A DNA stretch of 64,000 bases from contig CM074814.1 in assembly GCA_037447605.1 (NCBI GenBank), positions 1,723,207-1,787,206 on the forward strand, given 5' to 3'. Made by a program: the position numbers and the translations under genes. Positions within the stretch are counted from its first letter, which is position 1; every line of letters begins with the position of its first letter. Shown piece after piece: positions 33,301 through 46,855 of this stretch. Below the pieces are notes generated by a model. That model ran no database searches. It saw only the letters and a program-made list of their open reading frames with translations, and was not told the origin of the DNA. Source of the stretch: Zygnema circumcarinatum. Taxonomy: Eukaryota > Streptophyta > Zygnematophyceae > Zygnematales > Zygnemataceae.

Positions 33301-36300
33301 GGCCTCTTCTTAGTAAAACGGGCGGTCCATTAAGAGTGGTTGCACCCACCTGCGCATCTCGTACAAGACCATGGAGGTAGACGGTCTGGAATGGCGGCTG
33401 ACCAGTGAACTCAATGCCCATCATAATCATTCGAGCGACCCAAAAAAAAAGAATGTCGTGTCTGCATCATGACCACCGACGTTAGCTTTAGCGGCAATAA
33501 CTGCAGGACGAGGAAAACATCCCGTCGTGTAGACCTTACGGATTCAGATTCATATGCGCTAATACAAATAAGATAGAAGGCTTTCACTTCTCTGCATTCA
33601 ATCTTCACGATAAGGCCGACTTACCCTGTCTCCAGAACGGAAGCTGGATAGAAACGCGCAAAATCCTTTCCAGTTTCATCAGGCCATCCCACAGTGCTGA
33701 ATGGCCACAACCCACTGAAACCAACATCCAATTTTCCAGCATGGTAAGCCAAAGGATTAAAACGATTACTAACGAACAAACAGTACAAACAATCTCCTCC
33801 ACCAACCCTTTGTTCTCGAAGGCTTTTGGTTTTCTTTTGGTTTGGGGATATAATTACCTGGAAAACCACGTATCAAGCACATCCGGATCCTGCTCCAATG
33901 TCACGTCTGCTCCATACTTAGCGTAAGCTATCTTGTAGGCCTCTTCTTCGCTTCGTGCCACCACAAATTCCTCATTGCTTGCTGAATCCCCCTCTCTTCT
34001 CACATACCACACAGGAATCCGATGGCCCCACCAAAGCTGTCGACTGATGCACCAATCCTTCACGTTCTCCAGCCAGTAGTTATAGATCTGTCACAGATGA
34101 TGTAGCCCATATTTCCGTACTTTAGAAATCTCCAATTGATAAATGGGAAGCAATGCTCCATGATTGTATGTATACCCCCGCATTCTCGCCGTGGTTACAG
34201 CTCTAAGCAGCAAATCAACACCTTCACATCCTTCAATAATTCCATAATCTCACCTTCTCAAACCGTTCTGGAATTATCCGCAGGCTGCCATTTCGTACCG
34301 CTTCGAGAGCGGGCTCAGCTAATGGCCCCATCTTTACAAACCACTGTCTGCTAACAAGAGGCTCCACAACCTGCAGCAGGACAAGCTGCCATGTCTTCAA
34401 TTGTTCTAAACACAAAGAGTGGGACTTCAACCAAAGTGACCTGCCCTCAGCCTCAAGAATAGGACCATAGACTATGGCTTAACTGCGGAAACATAGCATC
34501 CTGTCGAATGCTCTGACCTTCAGAAAGTGGAATCTATTGGAATCTATGTTTCCTACCTCTCCCCCTCGCTGTGACCGCGGAACTCGCAGATTATGCGGCT
34601 GAGTTTTGATTGCAAGTCCGGCTGCCTCAAGGTCCGCCCACAGCTTTTCCCTTGCCTCAAACCGGTCCATTCCACTGCCAACAGCATGCCCATAACTCAT
34701 TAGAAAAAAACCATACGTTGAAGAATGAATGACCTCTAACTTCAACGTGAGTCAGCCCAAACTAGCTTCCAGAGATGTCTTTTCCCAATCAGTATGTGAA
34801 CGAGTACACACCTATAGGCCCCGGCATTCTCATTGAGGCTGCCGTCTTTTGCCATTATGTTGATGATCGGCAGACCGACACGTTGCCCAATTGCATAATC
34901 ATTTGGATCGTGTCCTGGAGTGATTTTCAGAGCTCCCGTCCCAAACTCGCGATCTACATACTGTTCCCCATAGCACAAAACTAGCCAGTGTAAGTATACC
35001 AGCAGAAAACTGCTGGCCTACAGAGAAACAACACATAATCCTGGGGGTTGAACTGCTGCTCTTGGCAAAGGACTCCTGTGTTGTATAGGTGAAAATCAGA
35101 CCTCGTCTGCAATAATGGGAACTTCACGCCCTCCACTCATAGGCACGACTGCTTTCCTTCCCACATATTGACGGTAGCGATCGTCCTGTTTCCAAATCCG
35201 AACAAACCCTTCACACGCTCAGAGCAGAGAACTTGAAAAACCAGAACAACCAGACGTAGCAGCAACTTGAAAGGTTGAATCCTCTGAGAGACAAGGAGTT
35301 GTAACAAGAATGCATAGCTTTGCAAAAGTTTCTCTCAGCAAGAAGACACCTCAGGATGAACTGCCACAGCAGTATCTCCCAACAAAGTTTCCGGACGAGT
35401 TGTTGCCACAGGAAGGTAGTCTTCTCTGCGAATCACATAACACAAAAGTAAATGCTTGCTATACAGACAACATCCAGTCGTTGCAGAAGGCTCTTATATT
35501 TTTTTATATGTGCCACTGAGCCTGTAACTAGCTTACAATACAATAGAAGCAGCCTATGAAGCCCAGAAAAGGGAACACTTACTCAGATCCTCCAGCAACA
35601 GGGTATTTGAAAAAGTACAGACGACCCGCCTCCTCGCTATATTCCACTTCCTGCCGGTATCTGCCATCCCCAGTGAGCTCTTTGGTGTAGGTCCTGATTC
35701 GGCATGCTCAGAGAAGGGAGTGTTCTGCATCTCACGACAGCTGAGAGGCAGGGGAATGACGATAACAGTGCTTTACAGACAGTGGTTTTGTCCCGCAGTG
35801 CTGCTCATACTTAGAAGTGCACCATGGCTGAGCCTCTTTATAGTCAAGCAGTCTATTCTTTGCCATTCTGTTCGCTACACCGAGGGAGCACATTCACCCA
35901 CCAGGTCTGAGACGGCTGTTTGCAGATGGGGTGACCAGTTCACCATGTAAGTTCCTGCAAGCCTCATGTCACAAATTGCAAACATGATTACACGAGCAGC
36001 AGGAATTAGACTTCTGCTTCATAGAAGATGCAGCACAGCTAACTTTCGCTAATGGCAGTCTCAGCAGGTCCTTACCGCGGTAAATGAGACCCTTCTCATG
36101 CAGTCGCCAGAAGGCCTCCACAACCGCTTCTGTTGTCTCAACCGCCATATGGAGCACCCTGATTAGCACAAAGGATTCATCACAAAAGAATCCCTAACGA
36201 CCTCTGAAATGGTTTTCTTTAATACTACAATAACGAACTCATGCTCTATCTCTTCACTAATGGTATGTTGGGTTTGAGGTATTACATCATTCCTCCATAA

Positions 36301-39300
36301 CTTCAGATAGATGCTCCGGAAATTCTCAACAAGCAACTAACAGCAATATAAAGCACTCACTGCTGAGCTGAGGATCAAGAGTGAAGCGCTCTCTCGACCA
36401 ATCACAAGAAGCTCCTAGACGACGAATTTGGCCAGCAATAGTTCCTCCATACCTACAACAAAACAAAGCTGCACTTCAGCAATTAGAAATTTAACCAAAA
36501 GTTTAGTTTCTAACTTTAGGAAGGTACAAGCAGATGGCTGTTGAAAAGTACTCCTGACAAACATGAAACTCGAATGCAAAACTTACGTGCACTACCTGCA
36601 GCAGCATTGAATGGAGACACTGCAGTCCGACAAGATAATGCTGTTGGATTATGGCGTTTGCAAGGTTTGTGCTCAACTTAAATCTAAAGACTCCTTATCG
36701 TCAGGTGAGAATAGGATCCGCGGAATACCAGAATTCAAACAAGGCATGCTTGAAAAGCTAGCAAATATGAACCAAACTTTGCCCGCAAAGCTCCTGTGCG
36801 AGAGAGGAGGGAGTTCTTCAAGGGCAAAATCGCAAATCTCACTCTTCTTTCCACTGCCACACACGTCGAAGGAACTCCTCGCGGCCGAGCTCTGTCCGTT
36901 TGATGCCCTGCGCAGAGAGCATCTTCTCCACCACAAGCTGCAGAGTCCACCCCTTCGTTCCCCCAAACGTCATTCAGTTGTACACCCGAGTCATACATAG
37001 ACAGCACAAAGGAAGAGTGGAAATGACTCAAACATGCCAATGAGGAAGAAGACGAAAGTGAAGTTGAGGTTATGCAACAGAGGAGAGGCTACAATCAGCA
37101 AAGAAGGAAAGAGCTTGTTAGTGAAATGAATAACTTACTAAAAAAAAACCAACTGCGTAAAGCCAAATAGACGACAACAAATGCAGGAAAAGGTGAGATA
37201 AGAGAAGATCCCCAGCATGTAACGACGATAGCCACCCAAGGAAGCATGATTTCAAACAACCATCACAACAAAAAGTCCTTTCCGTTACAGCCCATTGTAA
37301 AGATGCAAGCACAAAGGACTGCCCTTACTGTGAACCAACTCGCAACGAGAGCACTTTGAGTATGTTGCAATTGCTTCATACCTTAGCCTACGTCACAGGA
37401 TAGGTTTTTTTTTTTTTTGGATAAGGTATTGACCACCAATGGCTGCTTCGTGGCTCAAAGGGAAGAGCGATTCTTGAAGTACTATAAAACTACCCTTTTT
37501 GAACATTTGGATTTTGGGCACTTATTTTTGTCCACTCTAATCGAATTAAATTGAACATGGGATTCGGAGACTTGAAATTTTCTTGTGTTGAAAATCACAA
37601 TTTTTTTTGTACAGTAAAGGAAAACTTTTTGAACAGTTGAACATGTTTTCTCGCAATTATTGTTTGTTCGGTTTAATTCATGAGATTCAAAGGTTTGGAT
37701 TTTCTTAAAGTGAAATATTTGATCTTTTTCATAATTGCTTCAAATATTGAATCGGGTATGAAGTAGGTATTCAATTGAACAAGAAAGGATAACTATTTGT
37801 TCAATACCAAGCCAATTCAAATGAAATTTGTCATGACATTCTGGCTAGAAACTACTGAGACTTGAGACATTGAAAATAAGTACTTAGTCAAATGTTCGAA
37901 AATATTAGTTTTACGGTAGCTCAGGAGTACTTGTACATGGTCAACCAGAGCTCCACATACATAGACTTCAGGGTTAGGGTTAGGGTTGAGGGTCGAGGGT
38001 TAGGGTTAGGGTCCCCCCCGCCCCAATGCAGCCAATGTTGCCAGCACCTGTGTGGCGATGCCGGCGTGGTCTGTCCCGGGAAGCCAAAGAGTGGGACGCC
38101 CCCGCATGCGCCAATGGCGAGCCATAATATCCTGCGCGCTCCCAGAGTTACCCTCTCCACTTCAGCATGGAAACAGCTTCAGTTGCCACTCAATGCCATT
38201 AATGCTGCTACAAGGTGTAATTTCACAAGCAAAATTGTCTCAATGGGTTTATTGCAGTCCGCTGGATAAAGACTGTCCACCATAAGCATGCCACATCGAT
38301 AAGATATGTATTTCGGCAGATAATATTGCCTGTAGCGTGATGTTCTGTCAGGACAGAGAAGAAGCTGACCTCAAGGGTAACAAACATGGCGTGACCCATG
38401 TGGAGTGCGCCAGTCACATTTGGTGGCGGCATCGGGATTACAAAGGGCTCCCCTTCACTTTCAACTGAAGGGGAGAAGTATCCCTGCGCCTCCCACCTGC
38501 TCCTCCCAGTACGCACTACGCGCCGTCAGTTGATGGCAACGCACCACTCAGCAATGTCATCTAGCGCCCGAACGTGAAAGCCTGTACATTGGCCGCTTCG
38601 ACTTCAAGCCGGAAACGTGCAAATGTGTTACAACAAACTCGTTGCTAGAGGAAGAAAAATATATGCTCAGGTGTCAATTGGCTCTTCAACGACAAGAAGG
38701 AGGAGCCTACCATTGGTAAATGCTCTCCTCTTCCTCGAAGCTGAAGATTTTAGGTAGCTCTTCTCCTATCGGGAATGCAATTGCAGGGCCTGCTGCTCAC
38801 CGGAAAAAAAAAAAATCAAAATGCATGTGAACTAAAGCTTTACAAGAGAGCCGGGCTATGCAATCGTTCAAGTCTCTGCAGACTGACATAATATGGAAAT
38901 CAAGCTAAAGTAAGCAATTAATATCAATTCATTATTAAAATACGATACGCTTACTGCCTGCATTGGACCATCTGTCAGACGTGCAGGGGAAGGTGACCGG
39001 GTTAAGCTCCTTCACCTGCTGTGGTCTGTCGCGTGGCTCCAGCAGCCATTTTCGCATGAACGCGTCTATCCCACCTACGAGCTCCCACTGCATTTTCTCT
39101 ATTTGCACCCCACAGCAATTCTTTCGACCTAGAGCCAAATGATACGTCCCTGCAGATGCTTGTGGAGCCACAGCCATGGCTGCTGAGGGTTCTCTTGATA
39201 GAAAAAGAAGTGAGTATTGATCCTGCAGCCCTGGTGCGCTGTAATGCTCTGAGAGCCGGCCGAAGGAGGCGAGTGGGCCGACAGGCCCCTGCTTGCAGGG

Positions 39301-39325
39301 AGGCGCAGGCGTTGAGCGTCGCCAT
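30305..39325 (-). CDS. valyl-tRNA synthetase, bacterial type, organelle-targeted
   Basis: All 27 exons join in phase to 1025 residues: 39016-39325, 38711-38789, 38370-38496, 38048-38131, 36843-36937, 36361-36452, 36076-36129, 35902-35954, 35583-35650, 35350-35425, 35102-35185, 34812-34960, 34557-34674, 34254-34370, 33858-34087, 33625-33714, 33350-33461, 33100-33213, 32821-32955, 32492-32542, 32265-32377, 32025-32172, 31761-31865, 31378-31479, 31048-31120, 30705-30871, 30305-30436. It charges tRNA-Val. Seen: Ala/Arg/Ser-rich transit-like start ([14 protein letters not shown]), HIGH-type motif HMGH (about 162), editing-domain words [10 protein letters not shown] and [15 protein letters not shown] at about 650-654, and the C-terminal coiled coil ([14 protein letters not shown]). 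It resembles the Arabidopsis plastid/mitochondrial enzyme (EMB2247) more than the cytosolic one. Intron 4 carries telomere-like repeats. Confidence 0.95.
37970..38013 (+). repeat. interstitial telomere-like TTAGGG repeats in ValRS intron 4
   Basis: About seven GGGTTA or variant units (GGGTTGA, GGGTCGA) sit just downstream of the exon at 38048-38131. The type is TTAGGG, not the TTTAGGG common in land plants. Confidence 0.8.
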
Positions 39326-39901
39326 GTCGGGAGGGAGGGAGAGCCCCTGGAGGGAGGGGCTGCGTCTAGCTCCAGGCCGGACGGTTTCAAGGATCCACCT
39401 CCAGATCGGACTCCCAAAAAGATGTGGATGTGGATGCGGATGTGGACTCCGACGACTCTGGACCTTTGAACAGTGTTCGATTGACTCAAATTGGAGTTGA
39501 TCCCTGGCCCATTTTGGAGTTACTGTACTGTACAGTATTCAGGGCTTGACAGTTGGATCCACTCTTGACCAATTAACGTACAGAAACTATCCTCGCCGGA
39601 TGGGGCACGGCAGGTCAACTTCTGCTTTTGGCCACGTGGTGGCAGCTGGTTCGTCCACGTGGCGTCCTCGTGGCGGTCACACTTTCTTGAAAGACGCTGC
39701 CACGTGGCGCCTGCGGAAGGTGCGGAGGGGGGTGAGGAAGGTTGGGGGTGTTCAGGGGGCGCAGAGAAACCGTCTAGCTGGTTAGGGAACAGGCGGGGAG
39801 AGAGAGAGAGGGAGAGAGGGAGGGAGGAAGGGGGAGGTGGGGGAGGTGGGTGAGGGGGAGGTGGGGGAGGGCCAAACAGGCAGGCAGGCAGGCATGCAGG
39901 C
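39326..39901. promoter_or_regulatory. divergent promoter of ValRS and lipase/GTPase-like genes
   Basis: These 576 bp separate divergent starts. They contain the GTAC palindrome (39526-39537), three ACGTGG boxes (near 39633, 39655 and 39701), a GGATGTGGATGT-type hexamer repeat (39419-39447), a GA-rich tract (39797-39835) and an AGGC run just before the lipase ATG, the same run seen upstream of PPI1. Confidence 0.6.
39526..39537. promoter_or_regulatory. 12-bp palindrome TACTGTACAGTA
   Basis: Perfect palindrome with a GTAC centre, preceded by another overlapping TACTG. Confidence 0.55.
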
Positions 39902-42900
39902 ATGGATGCCAATGGATCACCCCATCGGGGAGGGGCAATTCAGAGGACGGGTTCGGCGCCATGGATGCCGCAACTGAGTTGGAAGTGGAGGTGGCCCTGG
40001 CTGGACAAAGGGAGGAGGGAGGAGGAGAAGAGAGGCGCAAATAGGATGAAGGAAAAAGTTCGGGCTCTGTGCAAACTGCTGAAGGCGGGGAGTCGCGAGG
40101 ATCTTGAGGACATTTTAGGGGCAATGGTGCTCTCCGAATGTGTGTACAAGGTGAGAGGTTAGGGTGCAAATAAAGAGATGATGACTTGGCTGTCCCTCTG
40201 GATCGCTTGCCTTAATCTGACTATGGTTTTAGGGTGAACGATGCAGCCTCACGCGGAGCTTATGGAGAAGGTGAACCAGTTCAAAGCCGATTTTGGAGGG
40301 GATCTTGTCCGCCTGGAGACTGTGCAAGTCTCTTTCAGCCATGCTCCGCATCGGTCAGCTCACTGCCTCCTTCCGCGCGAGGCCAGAAGTATATGAAGGT
40401 GAAGGAGACAATTTGTTAGATCGGAAATCTCCTTTCACCTATAATTAAAAGGACATCTGAAAGTGTAAAAGACCGTCAGGGAAGGCAGAATCATCATAAA
40501 CAGGAAAAGAGTTCAGTTCTTGTCGATTGCAAATCTGAGCAGTCAATTGGTGGGTTGATCATGAAACGGTTATCTGTCAATCTAACAACAGTTAAAGTCA
40601 AAGCGGAAAAGAGAAGATTACTAGACAGTGACCGAAGCCTATACGCAAGCATACAAAGCAATTGCTTCTGAGATTATGACTGAGGATGGCCGTGGAAAGT
40701 GCAAGCGCAAGTGATAAAGTTGCAAAGGATTCATTCAGTCCAAGACTATTTGTTAATCGGAAGTGGGAGATTGACTACAAGGCCCTATTGTAGCATGAAT
40801 TCTAAAGCATGAAGAAGCTACCAAAGGTGCTTTTTGATTGAAGGATACAACTACTATTCATGAACCCTGTGTGACATCTTGAAACAAATTTGGAACATGC
40901 AGATATGTCCTCGCGCAGGCTGACAAAACTCTTTTCGCCGCATTTATCGGCACGAAGCAATACAGGTGGGTTGGCAAGGTCTCACTGCCCCCGCATCCGA
41001 GTACTTTTCTATGCCTATTGCAATCCTCCCTCTCATACAGCCTCCTTGTCCATTATGCGTCCGTTAATCGTCTGATAAAATGGCTACTGTACGATTACTG
41101 AAGATGTGTATAGTATTTATATCTGTAAATATATTCACTGGTTGAAGTTGCCCTCAAATATAACTTACCTGAGTCGTCCGGGTGCTTAAAGTAGGAGCAT
41201 GGTTTAGAATTATGAGTGCTTGTTGTGGATGAGATGTCTCCTAACTGCATGCTAGTCAACAGAACTGCTAGAAAGCGAAAAGGCATAAAGGAGCTTTTCT
41301 CTGTTATGCGGGGCTTTCAGCTTTGAAGTATGTGCACTTTACGCGCTCTTTTCTGCAGTAGGTTTCTCTGATTTCCTGTAGTGAGACCCATTGCAAAGTG
41401 GATATTGTCAACGACCTAGGCTGTCTATCATCAGCTTGGGAGGTCTCTGGACGTGTTCAGGCGCTAAGTGAAGCGTGGGAATGCAGGGACTTCATAGCAG
41501 ACGCCAATGTTCTACAGGAACCCATACTTCCTGATGACGAGTCGAATGCATTTGAAACGTCTCTGGCCCTCTCATCATCTCCTGCAACAGACTCACCTCC
41601 CTCAGCCATTGCAGCAAGCCCACCTGCGATACCAAATAGACGGCAAAGAAGGCCTAAACCAGCAGCACATCGGGTAAGGAACCACATTGTCCACCCTGTG
41701 TAGAAACCAGTCTCGTAAGCCTGTCTTTTCAGACTATTGGGAACTGTAGTCTTCAGGCTTGTGTACTGCGCTTGCTCTTAGAGGGGCACCCTGTGCAGTA
41801 TTTTCTACTATCATAAAGGCTGCCCCAGCTTGTTGTGGCGGGGAGGGAACTAGAGTTGGGCATAGAGAGTCACTCTCTGGCTGCAATGGCGTAAACGCCG
41901 TTTACATTATGGCGTATACCATGGTTTATATACCATAACGCTTTCTATAGGGTAGTTTCGCCGCATGACATCGCAGAGGCTGTTGCATATGCGGGAAGGG
42001 GAAAAAAGTAAAAAAATGTTGTGTCTTCTGGCTATGAAATGGTCCTCGCCCGCATGAGACGAGTAGCATCTTGTGGTGTTTCCTTTTCCCTAACATTGCT
42101 GCGCTGTTGGGGGCTGGCAGGGCTTTCTTGCACGTGCTAGAGGTATTCCAGCTTTAGAGCTGTATCGATTAGCGCAGGAGCAGGATCGGCGACTAGTTCT
42201 TTGTGGGCATTCACTTGGTGGGGCGGTGCGTACTGTCTTCAGCATTCAACCTGTCTCTGATTATATTTGAAACTGTGAAAGGGAGAGTAGTATTCCGTTT
42301 GGCAACTTTTTGGGACCCTTAACAGTGCCGTTAAGGTTCGTAATGACAGCATTGAGTTCATGCTCATCTTGGTTTAGCATGCCGGTTATGGTGTTGTGTC
42401 ATGTGCAGGTGGCGGTTTTGACAACTCTCACCATCTTGCGAACCCTGGCAACTCTTACTAGGAAAGGAGAGCAAAAGCAATACCCAGAAGTTAAATGCAT
42501 CACATTTTCACAGCCACCGGTGGGCAATGCTGCTCTCAAAGAGTAAGCACCTCTCAGCCAGTATGCTCGTGAAAGTCTGATCTGCAGTGCTTTTCTGAGC
42601 TGGTCAAGGAGAATAGAAGATTGACGACTTTTGCGGAGGGCTGGACTGGCAGGTATGTTGTTAGCAAAGGATGGCAGCATCATTTTCGCTCATACTGCAT
42701 ACCGGAGGATATAATTCCACGCATTCTCTCCCCTGCTTATTTTCATCACTACAGGATGCAGGCGGCAGCCCTGGCAGCTCTTGCCCCTGGAGACACTCTC
42801 CTTTTGCCACAAGAGCCTTTAGTAACAGCAAAAAGGGAGATCAAGACTTTTGAAGAAAACAACATGTTGAATGGTAGCACAGAGGGAGGGAAGGGAGCGG

Positions 42901-45900
42901 AACAATCAGCAGCAATGAAGCGCTCTCTATGGCGAGTGCCCAAGTTGGCGCCACTTGTGGAAAGGCAGGATTCCATCTGGTGGTTCAGAAATAGGCCTGC
43001 GGTTGTGTTTCGCCAGAAAAATGAAAATAATGTGGTAGCGATGAACGGAGGACAAGCGGCAGAGAATGGCACGGACATGAGACTAACGAAACCTGGAGAT
43101 TCTCAAGACTGTGCAAACACAAGTATTGAGATTGAAAGCATGGATATTCTAGACACAGCAAGAGAAGGTTGGATTGGAACAGTCAATGGCGTTTTGGGAC
43201 AGAGTGTGGGAGATAGTTCAGGACAGGTGGGAGGCAGTGAGAGTGCGAATGCCGGCTCTGAACTTAATGTTGCCGGAACTTCTTTGCCAGAAGAGAAACG
43301 GGCACAAGGGCGGCCTTGGCAGAGCCGGCTTGCTGTACTACCATCATATGTGCCTTTTGGGCAGGTATTGTTCCTGGCATGCACATGGAGTCGGGCTTGT
43401 TGTTAAAGGAGCAATTTCATGTGTCTTTGTGTGATTGAGTTGGCTGAATTTATCCACCTATTTGTTAACATAATACAGAGGATAGCGACGTAAAACGTTT
43501 TGTTGGGCCAGCTCATTTGCTGAAATGTTCAGCTATTGAACTTGGTGAGGAAGGAGGGAGTTATGATGCAGCTTTATCTTCTGGGGTTTAACTCCGCTGA
43601 GCAACTATCATCCTCCGAATTCACCAAGCTGACCACGGTATGTGGCTCACGTTAGCTGCTGGTTAAGTTACAGTCTGCTTGCAATAGAGAGACAGAAGGT
43701 TTTGCGGTAAGGGTACTGCAGCTGGAAAGTGGAGTAGCTGCTGATCGAAGATAAGTTATGGTACAGGTGCGTGGGATGCTCTCAGAACTTCGAAGCCGTT
43801 TCCCCTCCCACACCATGAAGTCTTACCGAGCACGCTTTCACAGGTCAGTTATCCACCACTCTACTGCTGCTGCTGCTCTTTGGTGCTGCTCAACTGACAG
43901 AAAGCGGCTCAGATGTTTATCACATAGATTAATATAAGATTTTTCGTCGTTCTCAATATTCACTCTGAAGAGACAGCAGTTTGAAGCATACTGAACTTCC
44001 GTCGGAAGATTTTGTTAACTGTCGATGGAGCTTCAGAGCACCCCATTATAGCATCGATGCGTAACTTAAGCTGACATGACATACGTGCCCTTAATCTGGG
44101 GTCTGCCAGCATATACGGCCACTGCATGACGGAAGGTATCCCCTTCCCTGCAGCAGTGTTGGAGCAGCTCCCACATCTCCATGATTGGATGGCCCGTCGT
44201 CCTGTCTACGTTGCCTCTATCTCTCCCCCACCTGCCATACATACCGCCACTACCGTAGTCCCTCTCGGTTGGACCGGCATGCCCGGGGAAGGGAATTCGT
44301 CAGCTCTCCGAGTGGATGTTCAAGGAGTCGGTTTGCACCGCTGTTCCAAGGCTCGAGCATGCATAAATGGGCACTGGTAGGTCTTTGTTTTCGATTCTAC
44401 GTTGCACTCGGAAATTCGCAGCCTTCCCTTCTTCATTCTGAAGAAGGGACGAGCTTTCTGACTGCAGGTTTCCAGCAATTATTGAGCAAGCGGCTCTGCC
44501 CCCACCAGAGGAGCAACCAACTGGGAAAGAACCGTCATTGCAGAGCATGCGTCTCAAAGTTCTTCCTCGCAAGGCTTGGCCCCGGCCTGCTTCACCCCCT
44601 GATGTTGTTGCTGCCACGTCATCATTGAGTGCAGCAGCGATAACCAGCAACTCCTTAAGCAAAGAATCTTCTGCTGCCACTCAGATTACAACTGTCGGGA
44701 GAGCTGCAAGTGTTCCTGGGCAAGGTTTCACGTCTGGGATTGTAGGGCAACTTCGAGACGGTGGAGGAGTGGACACTGAAGAGAGATGCTATACAGAGGC
44801 CATTGATAGGGGAAAGGGCCAAGTTTTAAGATGGCCAATGCTAAGATTTTGGCCTTGGAAGGAGCCTTCCGCAGTGGGATCTACTTCTGGGTTTGGGGCA
44901 TTCATGGCATCATCGGGGATGGCATCGTTAGGAGACGAGGTGGTGGGAGAAGTGGTTATTGAGTGCAGTACTGATTTTGACTTCGCTGTAAAACACGTGT
45001 CTATGCGCTTGAGACGAGTACGGATGGTTGGATTAGAGGTGGAAACCTCCTCCCACCTTTATAAATTCCCTTTTAGACTGAACTTAAGGAAGATTTGGAG
45101 GCTGGCTGCTAAGCTTATGTTTCTACTGTGCTCAGACATTCTGCTTGCTGTTTCGCTTGTTTAAAAAAAAAAAAATCACACACACACACATCACAGGTTC
45201 ACAGGTTGCATGCTGCTGAGTAGTACGAAGTTACAGTTCAAGCCCTACCCTAGGCAATTCACAGCCGTGGCTAGGCTCTTAACGTACGGTAATTGTTTGA
45301 AATGGGACAGGGTGCTGGCAAGTCATCTCTGTACTATGCTCTTCTCGGAGATGAAGGTGACACAGTGTCGAGCGGCTGGCATGGGGGCATACTGCCAGAT
45401 AATGAGTGGCGAGAAGGGGTGGTGGCAGGAGTTGGGTATATGGATGGCTCAGGAGTGAGCTTACAGGTGAGAAAAAATTGTATCGGCATCTTTTTCCTTT
45501 TTCACATGGAGTCATTGGTGGTACCAAAAATACTCTCTCCAAGGCCCGTTAACTGTGTTAACTGTGAAGGAGAGCAATCTGTTTGCATAGGAATTAGTCA
45601 ATTTTCTTGTTCGTTGTGATGTGTTCTCATTCCTATGCTACTGTTCTCGTTTGCATTGCAGCAGAATTTGGAAGCAGAGCTCGATCAGTTCCGCCAGGAG
45701 CTAAGTCCTTTTGCCGGACCGTTGGGCCAACGGATCGACCTTGTGCTTTTGGTCCACAACTTGGCACACAAAATCCCAAGACTTCGAAAGCTTCAGCAAC
45801 CTCCTGCTCGCCCTGCATCATCTCTACGAGCAAAGGGTCTTTCTTCTTTCCTTCGAGTCTCCAGTTCTCTATTTCGGGCTCTCCCATTGGCTTCAATGTC

Positions 45901-46855
45901 GCGCCAAGCATTGGATCATGTCCAAGAAAACGGAGCTTCAGAAAGTCACCAAATGGTGCAATTGGGGAGTGGTGGGTCTGCTGAGGCAGGTGTAACATTA
46001 CCCTCTTTGCCCTCTCTGGATATAGTGTCTGTTCCTGCCCTCGCCCCCTTCTTGCGTGAGGCAGAGGCTGCAGGTGTACCTGTGCTCTTAGCTCTCACCA
46101 ACAAATTTGCAACGAGTGCGGATAGACGCCATCTTGCAGCAGCTGTAGCCATGGAAGTGTATGGTGTCCCTGCCGAACACACCGCAGTTGTGAATTCTCA
46201 GCCATACAGTGTGTATGGAAGCGGAACACTGACGTCAGAGGAGATTGTGAAGGCAGTGGAGTTAGCGAGGGCTGCAGAGGCAGCAGGTTCGGAGAAAGCA
46301 GGTGGAGGAAGCATGCCGAGGCTCGTGTTTGAGTTTATGCAAAGGCCGTTCAAGAGGAGGGAGGCTGTCCTTCCAGTAGAAGGGGTGAAGGAATTGCGAA
46401 CACTGATTCATAACACGTTGCAAAACAAGGAGGAAGCAGCACTGAAGGTGACAAAACATCAATTTCCTTCTTTGTTTCGCCCTCCCGTTGCCTTATTCCA
46501 GTATTTGAGGTTCACATGCGTTGATGGTTTCTTTTTCCTTAGTTCCTTTTCGAGGCACAACCTGTCACAAGGCCTCCTGCATGGAATGGCGTACAGGACT
46601 TCTTTCCTCTCTCTCACTCTCTTTCTGTTTTCTCTTCATTTTTTTGCCGTTGTGCAGGCTGTAGCGGAAGCTGCGATGACCCGGGAAAGGGCTCTGAAAG
46701 CCATTAAAATTGCTGAAATGAAGAAGCAAAACTTTAGCAGAGATGCGCAGCCTCAGAATGTGGCAGCAGTTGCCGCCATCGGCGCTGCCCTTGGCACTTC
46801 TTTCGGAATCATCGTCGCCGTCCTTACTGCAATTTCAAGGAGTGGAAGGCCATGA
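39902..46855 (+). CDS. lipase class 3 protein with C-terminal P-loop GTPase-like domain
   Basis: Fourteen exons close in phase to 1225 residues: 39902-40150, 40247-40353, 40903-40965, 41487-41673, 42121-42225, 42409-42542, 42653-43364, 43572-43637, 43767-43843, 44110-44376, 44468-45038, 45311-45466, 45662-46447, 46658-46855. The N-terminal half has the alpha/beta-hydrolase elbow GHSLGGA (Ser about 233), CITFSQPPVGN and HFRSYCIPEDIIPRILSP, as in plant lipase-3 proteins. The C-terminal half has a Walker A GLEGAGKSS (about 844-852) completed across an intron, a LVLLVHNLAHKIP strand, and TNKF where GTPases have NKxD. The protein ends in a hydrophobic Ala/Gly/Val helix that could anchor it in a membrane. 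To my recollection Arabidopsis At3g07400 has the same order. Substrate and location are unknown. The start was chosen by the conserved SWKWRWPWL block; exon 13 has tandem acceptors. Confidence 0.9.

Noticed and set aside
38935-39489. Alternative ValRS first exon in the 184-residue minus-strand frame
   Set aside because: The frame starting at ATG 39325 gives a transit-like peptide and splices in correct phase to 38711-38789; the longer frame does not.
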